Source: Bifidobacterium commune | GTDB taxonomy: Bacteria > Actinomycetota > Actinomycetes > Actinomycetales > Bifidobacteriaceae | Assembly (NCBI RefSeq): GCF_900094885.1 | Contig: NZ_FMBL01000003.1 | Span: 1-64,000, forward strand | Length of the DNA: 64,000 bases | Reading direction: 5' to 3' | Shown: piece after piece, positions 48,740 through 57,429 of the stretch | How positions within the stretch are numbered: position 1 is the first letter of the stretch | How the letters are laid out: each line of letters opens with the position of its first letter | The notes under the pieces: generated by a model | The model's database searches: none | Told to the model about the DNA's origin: nothing | The model's input: only the letters and a program-made list of their open reading frames with translations | Made by a program: the position numbers and the translations under genes

Positions 48740-51007
48740 ATGAAGCCACAGCTGGGAGATATCGTCATCAGCAGATATACGCTGGTATCGCTGCTGCGTA
48801 GTATGCCCGGCCTCGAGGCATGGAAGGCCAACGACCGGGTCCTCACGCGCGATTGTCAGCTCCTCATTGTCGCCGACAAGGCGATTATCCCCAGCTTCGA
48901 GGCCATCGCATCCACACTTACACTTTCGCGCGACCCCCATTTCACGCCGATCATCCAGATACAGCATGTCAATAAGATTCCTGTGCTGATCACCAACCTT
49001 GATGAAGGCATGTCACTCAACAATTACTTGGGCCACGGTGCTCGGAAACTGGGTTATGAGGCCATGCGCTCCATCATCGGCGAAGCAGCCGACGGCCTGG
49101 ACACCTTGCTTCACGACGATCTGTACCTGCGGTCACTGAACACGAACGCCGTTCGCATTACCTCTCACGGAGTCCAGATTGCCGATGCGCCGTTGGCAGC
49201 TATGTTCAACAACGTGTTGCCAGTACCTCGTATGGCGCCGGAAATGCTGACGGTCCATGCGCTTGCTACCTTGCTTTATGCCATGCTCACAGGCAAACAA
49301 ACTTCGGAAATCAAGGACTTCGATCTTTCCAAGCTTCCGAAGGACACGCCCGAAGAGTTTCGTGTCATTTGCGAACGCGGCCTGAAGATTCAGGACATAG
49401 ACGAGCAATCGACTCTTCCGATGGTTTCGCTGGGCGAGCTTGTGGGTCTGCTGGGCGAATGGAAACCACTTGCCACCCTTCCGAACAGCGAAATAAAACT
49501 GCCGACTTCCGACGGCGAAGCCTCCATTTCAAGGCTTCCGCTTCGTCGTGCACGTCGTAGGGGACTGATTGACTTCCCCGAAAATCTTTTTAGCAGCCAG
49601 TTGGAATTCCGAGCCAAACAGGCTGCCGGAAACAGCACGTCTGAATCGAAGGCCGGGAAGGCAGCGCTGCCAAAGGTCGATGCGCCGGTATTGGCCACGG
49701 CTGCTTCCACTGCCGGCACTCCTTCTGCCAGCAAGAAATCAGGCAGCAAAACCACTGGCACAGACGCTGCGTCGAAGTCATCCAAGCCTTCATCTACTGC
49801 GTCCAACCAAAAGGCAGACACAACCTCTGCTTCCGAATCGGCATCCAAGCCCCAATCGGACAAGCAGGACGGGCAGCAGGGCAAATCTTCGAAACTGTGG
49901 CATCAGCGCAACCGGAATCGCCGTGGGCGCAACGACTTTGACTCCATCTTCGATTCCAACGATTCCGCACCGCGTATGGATCTGCATGACCTGACCGCCG
50001 CAGAAATGGCCGACGCTTTCAAATCGTTCGATTCAACAGCCGACGATTCCATCTTCCCTGAATTCAATCAGCACGCAGCACGAACCAGCAACCCGACGGT
50101 GCAGTTTGACTTTGCGGTTGAAAGTGATTCCGTTGACATGCCTGACGAAAATCCCGGCAGCCGGACCGAAGCGACCGACCGCATTCCAGTGCTTGACGCC
50201 GAGGGAAATTATGTCGCACCTGGACATGAATCCGCACGAGCCCTTCAAGAGGAACAGGAAGCAATCGCTGAGGCCAATCCCGTCATTCTTCCGCCCAGCT
50301 TCACACCGCAGCAGAAAGTGCACCAAACAGATGCCACCGGCGACGACATCGCCAACACCCCACTGTTGGGCAGACTGACCACCAAAGTGGTCGCCATCGT
50401 CACTGTCGTTGTGCTGATTATTGCGGCTGCAGGCATCGCTGCATACAAGCTGATTGGCCACGGCAGCAAAAACGGCGGCTCTTACCAGCAATCCAGAGCC
50501 GATCCTTGGCCCGAAATGAATCTCAATAAAGTGCCATTCGGCGCCGAGGCCACCGACGGAAACGAAAACAGCTCAAACAAGCAGGGGAACGACGCTTCCG
50601 AAAAGAATGATTCCACGAAGACGAACAAAGACAACAAGATCGCCAATGCCGTTCCTGCACCCTCAATTCCGGTAAACAACACACCGCTGACCATCGACAA
50701 GCAGGAGTTCTATCACAGCCCTACAGGACAGCAGGGCCTCGCATATTACATGCATCTGAGCGCTCCTGCGAACGTCACGCGCTTCGTGGTGCGCATCCGC
50801 ACATCGGGCGGAACCGGCTATCTGCTCGCCAACACATCCCAGGACCCGAATGCGGGTCAGCAGGTGGCACAATTCACCTTCGACCAGAGCGGTACCACTG
50901 ACGTCAAACTCGAGAAACCCACGCAATCACAGGACTTCCTGCTCTGGGTACCGATGGATTCACTGCCTAATCGCTCCCTCTATATCGAGCAGGTTCAGCT
51001 CTACTAA
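48740..51007 (+). CDS. Pseudokinase with membrane helix and outer beta domain (MurJ-linked)
   Basis: The 755-residue protein starts like a Ser/Thr kinase (LGDIVISRYTLVSLL) but lacks a Gly loop, the HRD catalytic loop (LHDDLYLRSLNTNAV instead) and DFG (IADAPL instead), so it is a pseudokinase. A long Ser/Ala/Lys/Asp-rich linker (about 300-530) leads to one membrane helix (VVAIVTVVVLIIAAAGIAAYKL) and a C-terminal beta-sandwich-like domain. This equals the C-terminal half of mycobacterial MviN, which when phosphorylated recruits an FHA protein to halt wall synthesis; that role here is inference. Start: GAGGG five bases before the ATG. No FHA gene is in the window. Confidence 0.8.
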   Translation: MKPQLGDIVISRYTLVSLLRSMPGLEAWKANDRVLTRDCQLLIVADKAIIPSFEAIASTLTLSRDPHFTPIIQIQHVNKIPVLITNLDEGMSLNNYLGHGARKLGYEAMRSIIGEAADGLDTLLHDDLYLRSLNTNAVRITSHGVQIADAPLAAMFNNVLPVPRMAPEMLTVHALATLLYAMLTGKQTSEIKDFDLSKLPKDTPEEFRVICERGLKIQDIDEQSTLPMVSLGELVGLLGEWKPLATLPNSEIKLPTSDGEASISRLPLRRARRRGLIDFPENLFSSQLEFRAKQAAGNSTSESKAGKAALPKVDAPVLATAASTAGTPSASKKSGSKTTGTDAASKSSKPSSTASNQKADTTSASESASKPQSDKQDGQQGKSSKLWHQRNRNRRGRNDFDSIFDSNDSAPRMDLHDLTAAEMADAFKSFDSTADDSIFPEFNQHAARTSNPTVQFDFAVESDSVDMPDENPGSRTEATDRIPVLDAEGNYVAPGHESARALQEEQEAIAEANPVILPPSFTPQQKVHQTDATGDDIANTPLLGRLTTKVVAIVTVVVLIIAAAGIAAYKLIGHGSKNGGSYQQSRADPWPEMNLNKVPFGAEATDGNENSSNKQGNDASEKNDSTKTNKDNKIANAVPAPSIPVNNTPLTIDKQEFYHSPTGQQGLAYYMHLSAPANVTRFVVRIRTSGGTGYLLANTSQDPNAGQQVAQFTFDQSGTTDVKLEKPTQSQDFLLWVPMDSLPNRSLYIEQVQLY

Positions 51008-51216
51008 GTTGCTCGGATGTTCTTCGGTGGCGGCGCGAACAGACGAGTTATCAAACCAGGGAAGCGTGTGGGTGGCGTGCGCGTTCCAAAACAGCAATTG
51101 CATATATAACAGTGTGATGGCTAGAATTTTCTTTTACGTTCCTAATCGCGCGAAGTAACTGATTGGTACAGCTCCCGGCCTGCCGGAAGCACCAATCGAA
51201 GAAAGGCATGGCATCG

Positions 51217-52602
51217 ATGTCTGAATCCAATAACGTTTCCGAACTACAAGGTGGTTTGACTGCTTCTGGTGCCGTCAACACCGAGATTTCTGAACACCAT
51301 CGGCCAGATTCAAAGGCCACAGAGCAACGGGCAGCCACGGAATCGAAGGTCATCAGCAGCGATCCATGGTACGACTCATACGCGGCGCGCGCCGACAACA
51401 TGCGTGCCTCCGAGATTCGTGCCCTCTTCTCCGTCGCCTCGCGCCCCGACGTCGTCTCGTTGGCAGGCGGAATGCCGTACCTCGAATACATGCCCTTCAG
51501 AGAGCTTTCGGAGCTGATCGGCAAAATGCTCGTCGACAAGGGCGATGTAGCTTGGCAGTATGGCTCGGCACAGGGCGATCCGCACCTACGCGAGGATGTG
51601 CTGCAGATCATGGCGCTTGAGGGCATCAAAGACGTACAGCCCGATGATGTGGTTATTTCCAACGGCTCCCAAAACGCGATCGACCTCATCACTCGTATCA
51701 TGTGCGATCCGGGCGATGTAGTGATTGCCGAAGAGCCGAACTACGTCGGTGCGCTGGGGGTTTTCCAGTCTTTCCAGGTCGATGTCGTCAACGCGCAAAC
51801 CGATGAGGACGGGCTTATTCCAGAATCGTTCGAGGAGAACATCAAAGCCCAGCTCAGTGCCGGCAAGAAGGTCAAGTTCCTTTACACCGTCCCTAATTTC
51901 CACAATCCCGCCGGTGTGACGATGAGCGTCGAGCGCCGTCCGCGCATCCTTGAAATCGCCCGTAAATACCATGTTCTTGTGGTCGAAGACAACCCTTACG
52001 GCCTGCTCGGTTTCGACGGGCAGACCTATCCCGCGCTGCGTTCGATGGATGCGGAGAACGTGGTTTATCTGTCCAGCTTCTCCAAGATCATCGCGCCGGG
52101 CATGCGCATCGCATGGATCGTGGCACCTCCGGGAATCCGTAAAAAGCTGGTGTTGGCCAACGAGGCCTCGATTCTGTGCCCGCCGAACATGAGCCAGATG
52201 ACCATCAGCACGTACCTCGACAACTTCGACTGGAAACAGCAGATCGCACAGTACCGCGTCATGTACAAGGAACGCTGCGATGCAATGGACGCAGCCCTGC
52301 ACGAATACCTGCCGTATTGCTCGTGGAACAAGCCCAAGGGCGGCTTCTACATCTGGCTCAAGATTCCCGAAGGTCTGAATTCCAAAGAAATGATGCCTCG
52401 TGCCATCACCGCAAAGGTCGCCTACGTCGCCGGCACCGGCTTCTATCTCGACGGCAGCGGCACGCACCACATGCGCCTTTCGTTCTGCTATCCTACACCG
52501 GACCAGATCGCGCTCGGCATCCAGCGTCTAGCAGGCGTAATGAACAACGAACTTAAGACGGCGGAACTATTTGGCACGACAAAGTCCGTCTCGGACAGAT
52601 GA
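51217..52602 (+). CDS. PLP-dependent aminotransferase, class I/II (2-aminoadipate-type)
   Basis: The 461-residue protein has an unstructured N-terminal 50 residues, then a fold-type I aminotransferase: PDVVSLAGGMPY, WQYGSAQGDPHLRE, SNGSQNAIDLI, NFHNPAG, VVEDNPYG and the PLP Lys in YLSSFSKIIAPGMRIAW. It resembles LysN/ARO8-like enzymes that act on 2-aminoadipate, aromatic or branched amino acids, with no MocR-type HTH. The exact substrate is open. I choose the ATG at 51,217 because AAAGG lies ten bases upstream; another ATG nine bases earlier is too close to it. ddl follows after 19 bases, so they may form an operon. Confidence 0.82.
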   Translation: MSESNNVSELQGGLTASGAVNTEISEHHRPDSKATEQRAATESKVISSDPWYDSYAARADNMRASEIRALFSVASRPDVVSLAGGMPYLEYMPFRELSELIGKMLVDKGDVAWQYGSAQGDPHLREDVLQIMALEGIKDVQPDDVVISNGSQNAIDLITRIMCDPGDVVIAEEPNYVGALGVFQSFQVDVVNAQTDEDGLIPESFEENIKAQLSAGKKVKFLYTVPNFHNPAGVTMSVERRPRILEIARKYHVLVVEDNPYGLLGFDGQTYPALRSMDAENVVYLSSFSKIIAPGMRIAWIVAPPGIRKKLVLANEASILCPPNMSQMTISTYLDNFDWKQQIAQYRVMYKERCDAMDAALHEYLPYCSWNKPKGGFYIWLKIPEGLNSKEMMPRAITAKVAYVAGTGFYLDGSGTHHMRLSFCYPTPDQIALGIQRLAGVMNNELKTAELFGTTKSVSDR

Positions 52603-52621
52603 AAGACCGAGAGAGCATATT

Positions 52622-53650
52622 ATGGCAAAGCACATGAAGATCAACACACCGGTTGACTCCCACAATCACACCCCCATCGATCGGCCAGCAACCACAGTTC
52701 TCGTCATCTGTGGCGGCATCAGCCACGAACGTGACGTTTCACTGGCCAGCGGACACCGCGTAAGCGGCTATCTTCAAAAAGCCGGCTGGAACGTGACCAT
52801 GCACGATATGGACAGCGATCTGCTGCCATACCTGAGTGACCCGAAGACTCGACCCGACATCGTCTGGCCACTGTTGCACGGTGCCAATGGCGAGGACGGC
52901 TCGATTCGTGACATTCTGGAGGTGGAAGGGCTGCCGTATATCGGATCGCGAGCAAAAGCCTCGCGCACGGCATGGAGCAAACCTATCGCCAAGAACGTGG
53001 TTCGCAAGCTCGGAGGGCTTTCCACACCAATTTCGGTCGCATTGCCCGAATCAATGTTCCGTGAGCTGGGTGCAAGAAAAGTGGTGGACCTACTGGTCGA
53101 TTCACTCAACTTGCCGCTGTTCGTCAAGCCCACACAAGGCGGTTCGGCAATGGGGTGCACACGCGTCGACAAGGCAGAGGAACTGCCTCAGGCGATGGTC
53201 AACAGCTTCGCCTACGGCAATGTCGCGCTGGTTGAGCAGGCCGTCACCGGCACCGAGATATCGGTCTCCATACTGGATATCGACGGTGTGCCTCTGGTTC
53301 TGCCGCCTCTTGAGGTGGCCACACCCGATGGCGATTACGACTACGAGGCCCGCATAACTCCCGGTCCCACGGATTTCTATGTCCCCGCACGTCTGCCTGA
53401 AACCGTGCTGAAAGCGGCTCAGGACGCAGCACTAGTAGCACACAACACACTGAGCCTGCGAGACATCTCCCGCACCGATTTTATTGTCAACGAGAGCGGC
53501 ACCCCACAGTTCCTCGAGTCGAACGTAGCCCCCGGCATGACCGCGACCTCACAGTTGCCACAGGCGGCCGTCGCTGCCGGTTACAACCTTCCCGACCTTT
53601 ATTCACAACTGGTCGAGTCGGTTCTGCACCAGCATCGCGCAGATAAGTAA
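52622..53650 (+). CDS. ddl: D-alanine--D-alanine ligase
   Basis: The enzyme joins two D-alanines for peptidoglycan side chains using ATP. ATP-grasp motifs are present: VICGGISHERDVSLASG, LHGANGEDGSIRDILE, PYIGSRAKASRTAWSK, VKPTQGGSAMGC, and the metal-binding FLESNVAPGMTATSQLPQA near the C-end. At 342 residues it has family length. The start is MAKHMKIN with GAGAGAG about six bases upstream. The second position of the omega loop reads FYVPAR rather than the common KY motif, a small oddity worth noting. Confidence 0.85.
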   Translation: MAKHMKINTPVDSHNHTPIDRPATTVLVICGGISHERDVSLASGHRVSGYLQKAGWNVTMHDMDSDLLPYLSDPKTRPDIVWPLLHGANGEDGSIRDILEVEGLPYIGSRAKASRTAWSKPIAKNVVRKLGGLSTPISVALPESMFRELGARKVVDLLVDSLNLPLFVKPTQGGSAMGCTRVDKAEELPQAMVNSFAYGNVALVEQAVTGTEISVSILDIDGVPLVLPPLEVATPDGDYDYEARITPGPTDFYVPARLPETVLKAAQDAALVAHNTLSLRDISRTDFIVNESGTPQFLESNVAPGMTATSQLPQAAVAAGYNLPDLYSQLVESVLHQHRADK

Positions 53651-53696
53651 GCCGAAGCATCCGACCCGACAGCCCTACCGGCACACGACAAAAACA

Positions 53697-53763
53697 CGCG
53701 TTCCCGATGAACCAACGAAGCACACTGATGCTTCACATCTTTTAACGGTCCATCGGGAACGCG
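53697..53763. terminator. Long hairpin between ddl and the rhomboid gene
   Basis: CGCGTTCCCGATG (53,697-53,709) pairs with CATCGGGAACGCG (53,751-53,763), and the loop carries a second stem, GAAGCA/TGCTTC (53,717-53,734). It sits between convergent genes. Confidence 0.65.
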
Positions 53764-53817
53764 CGGTTAACGGCCTTGCCTCATCATTTACAGGCGGCCA
53801 GATTAGTGGTCTTGCGC

Positions 53818-54555
53818 TCAGCTGTACGGTATTTGCGCCGGCATCAGCAGCGCGGCAAGAACAATTAGCACCACAACCACGATTGCATCATAGACCAGCA
53901 TCCGCTGCCACAGCGGCCGATAACGCAAAGCGCGGGTGCCTTTAAGCAACAGCCATGTCAGCACCAGCCCGACAATGAATCCACCGAGATGGGACTGCCA
54001 GGCCACTTCCGGCATAAACAAAGGCATCGCAAAGTTGACGGCGAGGCACATCAGCATTCCACGGATATCCGTCTTTGTGGTGCGGAACACCATCAGTAAC
54101 GCCGCAAAAAGACCGAACAACGCATCGGAAGCACCGTACGCGGAAATACCCCAATCGTGGGTAACGGCACTGTAAACCAACAACCCCTCGGCTCCTCCGA
54201 GCCCGCAAATCAGGTAGAATGCCAGGAAATTCCAATGATCAAGCAATTTTTCAAGGTAAGGTCCGATGGCAATCAACGTAAGCATGTTGAATAAGACGTG
54301 AAACACGTTGGGATCATGCAAAAACATCGACGTCAACCACGTCCACGGCTTACCGAAAGCCAGCGCAGGCATAAACGCCCCATTGTACACAAGAAAAGCG
54401 AACTTCATGGGAGCGGCATATTTGCAGAATATCTCGATCAACCACATCACCACACAGATGACGACGATCGCACCCGTTATCACGGGCCCGCCGGACCTCC
54501 ACTGATACCTCAGTCGCTGATACCACTGCCCGATGGTTCCGCCTTTATTAGTCAT
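53818..54555 (-). CDS. Rhomboid-family intramembrane serine protease
   Basis: The 245-residue protein has six or seven membrane helices and the rhomboid catalytic pair: Ser143 in GASDALFG and His189 in QSHLGG, with the supporting HVLFN (86-90). Such proteases cut substrates within the membrane; actinobacterial roles are poorly known. No Shine-Dalgarno site: TAAAAT ends 6 bases before the ATG, suggesting a leaderless mRNA. The gene converges on ddl. Confidence 0.9.
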   Translation of the reverse strand: MTNKGGTIGQWYQRLRYQWRSGGPVITGAIVVICVVMWLIEIFCKYAAPMKFAFLVYNGAFMPALAFGKPWTWLTSMFLHDPNVFHVLFNMLTLIAIGPYLEKLLDHWNFLAFYLICGLGGAEGLLVYSAVTHDWGISAYGASDALFGLFAALLMVFRTTKTDIRGMLMCLAVNFAMPLFMPEVAWQSHLGGFIVGLVLTWLLLKGTRALRYRPLWQRMLVYDAIVVVVLIVLAALLMPAQIPYS

Positions 54556-54763
54556 TTCTTTATTTTATCCGCGAACAAGTACAAGTCATTTGCCAAATAA
54601 TGCCGAAATTCGGACAATGAGCGAAAACCTAGATCTGGATATCAAGAAATCTTGAACATTGTATTTTTCACGGTTTTGCACCCAATTGTCACAAAGTATC
54701 GGCTAAGATGGGGGTGACGTTGGCTTGGATGCACACAAGCCGGCACTTACGAAAGGAGCCGTC

Positions 54764-54979
54764 ATGGAGAACAAGTCTTCTAACGGTTGGAAGTTCTTTG
54801 CGCTGCTCTTCGGCGGACTGCTTGCCGCAGCCACCGGTTGGTACCTGTACAAGCAGCAGAACCCCGACTATGATCCGTGGGAGGAGCCCTGGGAAAACAG
54901 CTCTTCTCCGATCGACTTGGGTCTTGAGAGGGAAGACGATCCGCAGCTCGGTGAGGGCTCGGACACTTCCATCGCCTGA
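54764..54979 (+). CDS. Small single-pass membrane protein
   Basis: A 71-residue protein starting after a clear GAAAGGAG (six to seven bases upstream). It has one membrane helix (WKFFALLFGGLLAAATGWYLY) followed by an acidic, Trp/Pro-rich tail (YDPWEEPWEN) and a disordered end. I recognise no family. The good ribosome site, the sensible topology and the terminator just after it support it as a real gene. Confidence 0.75.
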   Translation: MENKSSNGWKFFALLFGGLLAAATGWYLYKQQNPDYDPWEEPWENSSSPIDLGLEREDDPQLGEGSDTSIA

Positions 54980-55000
54980 CCAGTCGTTCATTTACGTATC

Positions 55001-55038
55001 AAAACCGTCGCATCGCTTTTTGACAGTGCGGCGGTTTT
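55001..55038 (+). terminator. Terminator of the small membrane protein gene
   Basis: AAAACCGTCGCA (55,001-55,012) pairs with TGCGGCGGTTTT (55,027-55,038), one T-G wobble, then GCTTTTCC. Confidence 0.75.
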
Positions 55039-55131
55039 GCTTTTCCATCCTTTGCCAATAACGTCGATATCGATGTGAACGCACATCACCCGCATCGATC
55101 CTGCGTCCATGAGAAGAGAGACGATGGCGCC

Positions 55132-55548
55132 ATGGCAGCAATACGAGAACAGGATATTTCAAAGGGCATGGCCGCACTCAACCAATGGCGCAAAGCAACA
55201 GACGGGCATCGGGGTGAACCAGCCGAACAGCGGCTCGAGTTTTGCCCGAACGACTTGCAGCGCAACACATGGGCCATGGCAGTGCGATATTCGCTCTATC
55301 TCTTGGAAAACAAAGCGCCGGGCCCAGGTGTCGAAGTGCGCGTGGCCCCTTGGGGAGCCGTGAAAATTCTCGAAGGCCCGGACTCGGATCCGCATAATCT
55401 GACCCCGCCCGATGTCATCGAATTGGAGCCGGATGTGTGGCTGAGGTTGAGCTGCGGCCTAACAACGTGGGATGAGGAAAAAGCCGCCGGTCATATCAGT
55501 GCAATCGGTGAACGCGACAATCTGGCCGCACTGCTGCCGTTGGAGTGA
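55132..55548 (+). CDS. Sterol carrier-like (SCP_3 type) protein
   Basis: A 138-residue soluble protein that resembles the actinobacterial sterol-carrier-like family (SCP_3): VRYSLYLLENKAPGPGVEVRVAPWGAVKI, a segment ending VIELEPDVWLRLSCG and LTTWDEEKAAG. Its ligand and role are unknown. The start is the ATG of MAAIREQD; ribosome-site evidence is weak (AGAGAGACG), and an upstream GTG in the same frame is possible. It converges on the DUF3073 gene. Confidence 0.6.
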   Translation: MAAIREQDISKGMAALNQWRKATDGHRGEPAEQRLEFCPNDLQRNTWAMAVRYSLYLLENKAPGPGVEVRVAPWGAVKILEGPDSDPHNLTPPDVIELEPDVWLRLSCGLTTWDEEKAAGHISAIGERDNLAALLPLE

Positions 55549-55588
55549 AACGCCCTACCGCCCACAACGGCCGGTAACCGGCACAAAC

Positions 55589-55996
55589 TTATGCTTCAGC
55601 GCTTTCTTCGGATTTCGGCTTGTGCAGAATGCTGGGAACAGGCATGCGAATCGGCTTGCGCGGCTTGGGCATGGCAACCTTCTTGGCACTGGACTTATCA
55701 TCGCCGGAAGCCTTTGCTGCAGCTTCAGCGGCCCACTTGGCGTAATCGTCCAAATCGTCATCGACGACCGGCGAATCATGGTGCCGGTCTGCGGTGTTCG
55801 TACTCACGTCGGCAACCGTCTCATTGTGATCGGACGAATATTCCTGCTCAACTTCAACGAACGAGTCCGTTGATTCGCTTCCCGAGTCTTGTGCGCCGAG
55901 CTCTTTGGCGAGCTCATCATAATTGGTGTTGGTTGTCAAATACTTCAGCTTACGGGCCATCTTCTTTTGTTTAGCCTTTTGACGTCCCCGGCCCAT
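55589..55996 (-). CDS. DUF3073 protein
   Basis: The 135-residue protein begins MGRGRQKAKQKKMARKLKY, the hallmark of DUF3073, a small family nearly confined to actinobacteria. The N-terminus is strongly basic, the middle (about 38-80) acidic and low in complexity, and the C-tail Lys/Pro-rich. The function is unknown; the basic head could bind nucleic acid. GGGGGG lies four bases before the ATG. It is divergent from trpS. Confidence 0.85.
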   Translation of the reverse strand: MGRGRQKAKQKKMARKLKYLTTNTNYDELAKELGAQDSGSESTDSFVEVEQEYSSDHNETVADVSTNTADRHHDSPVVDDDLDDYAKWAAEAAAKASGDDKSSAKKVAMPKPRKPIRMPVPSILHKPKSEESAEA

Positions 55997-56139
55997 TTGA
56001 CCCCCCGAATTATTCTCAGTCGCATGTATTCATCAATATGATAGGATACCACCCAATTCGCCATCTTTCATTGTCGGCTCAGACTTTTACGATAAAAACA
56101 AGATTTTTCAGGCATCCAAGCAGCAATTGAGGGCAGGTC

Positions 56140-57249
56140 ATGGCGGACGCACAAAACGGCGCAAACACGGAACAAATGACGGCGGCTGGCAATGAGATAA
56201 GCGCCAGCTTCGCTGCTGCAAAAAAACGTTCGGAGGCAGTCTCGGCAAAACTTGAGAAAGACCCAAACAAGTTCACCATGCTCAGCGGCGATCGCCCGAC
56301 CGGACGCCTGCATTTGGGTCACTATTTCGGTTCGATTCGCGAACGAGTCGCGATGCAGAACAAAGGTGTGCACACCAACGTGCTCATCGCCGACTATCAG
56401 GTCATCACCGATCGCGACACCACCGAGCATATTCAGGACAACACCTTGAACCTCGTGCTTGATTATCTCGCTGCTGGCATCGATCCAAACAGGACTATGA
56501 TTTTCGCACATTCGGCGATTCCAGCCGAGAATCAGCTCATGCTGCCTTTCCTTTCACTCGTTACCGAGGCAGAGCTGCTGCGCAATCCAACCGTGAAGGC
56601 CGAAGCCGAGGCAAGCGGACACGCACTCACCGGCTTGCTGCTGACTTATCCGGTTCATCAGGCCTGCGATATCCTCTTCTGCAAGGCAAACGTCGTGCCG
56701 ATCGGCAAGGATAACCTGCCGCACGTCGAACTCACGCGCACCATCGCACGTCGCTTCAACGAACGTTACGCGAAGAAGGACCCAATCTTCCCCGAGCCGA
56801 CGGCAATTCTGTCGGAAGCGCCCGAAATTCCAGGGCTCGACGGCCGCAAGATGAGCAAGTCCCATGGCAATTCCATCATGCTCAGCGCAACCGCGGAGGA
56901 AACCGCCAAACTCATCAAGAAGAGTCCGACCGATTCCGAACGCCGTATCACCTTCGACCCGAGCAACCGTCCGCAAGTTTCGGCGCTGCTGACCACTGCC
57001 GGACTCGTTACGGACCGCGATCCCAAAGAGATTGCCGAAGAGATCGGTGACTCGGGAGCAGGCGCACTCAAGCAGTACGTCATCGAATCCGTCAACGAAT
57101 TCCTTGCCCCGCACCGCGAGCGTCGTGCCGAGCTTGCAAAGGACATGGACTCGATTCGTGACATCCTCAACGACGGCAACAAACGCGCCAACGCCATCGC
57201 CGAGGAAACCCTCGACCAGGTACGCGATGCTATGGGCATGCGCTACTAA
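56140..57249 (+). CDS. trpS: Tryptophan--tRNA ligase
   Basis: It charges tRNA-Trp. Class I signatures are present: HLGH (58-61) in GRLHLGHYFGS and KMSKS in DGRKMSKSHGN. At 369 residues it is slightly long because of a 45-residue polar N-terminal extension before FTMLSGDRPTG. GAGGGCAGG precedes the ATG. A double hairpin terminator follows after 16 bases. No T-box or trp leader is seen. Confidence 0.95.
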   Translation: MADAQNGANTEQMTAAGNEISASFAAAKKRSEAVSAKLEKDPNKFTMLSGDRPTGRLHLGHYFGSIRERVAMQNKGVHTNVLIADYQVITDRDTTEHIQDNTLNLVLDYLAAGIDPNRTMIFAHSAIPAENQLMLPFLSLVTEAELLRNPTVKAEAEASGHALTGLLLTYPVHQACDILFCKANVVPIGKDNLPHVELTRTIARRFNERYAKKDPIFPEPTAILSEAPEIPGLDGRKMSKSHGNSIMLSATAEETAKLIKKSPTDSERRITFDPSNRPQVSALLTTAGLVTDRDPKEIAEEIGDSGAGALKQYVIESVNEFLAPHRERRAELAKDMDSIRDILNDGNKRANAIAEETLDQVRDAMGMRY

Positions 57250-57265
57250 ACACCTTTTCACCCCA

Positions 57266-57336
57266 AAAGGTCGGCCGATACAGCGTCAGAAACGCTGAAA
57301 ATACAACATTCCCCGAACCCGCATCGGCCGACCTTT
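57266..57336. terminator. Nested bidirectional terminator between trpS and the exporter gene
   Basis: AAAGGTCGGCCGAT (57,266-57,279) pairs with ATCGGCCGACCTTT (57,323-57,336). An inner stem CAGCGT/ACGCTG lies at 57,281-57,296. Confidence 0.8.
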
Positions 57337-57429
57337 GTTATTAAGGCAAACCGTAAACTTCGTATATTTACCGATTTTCTTTTCTTGTCACACAAAAAAT
57401 GACAAAACCACAAATACGGTGATGACGCC

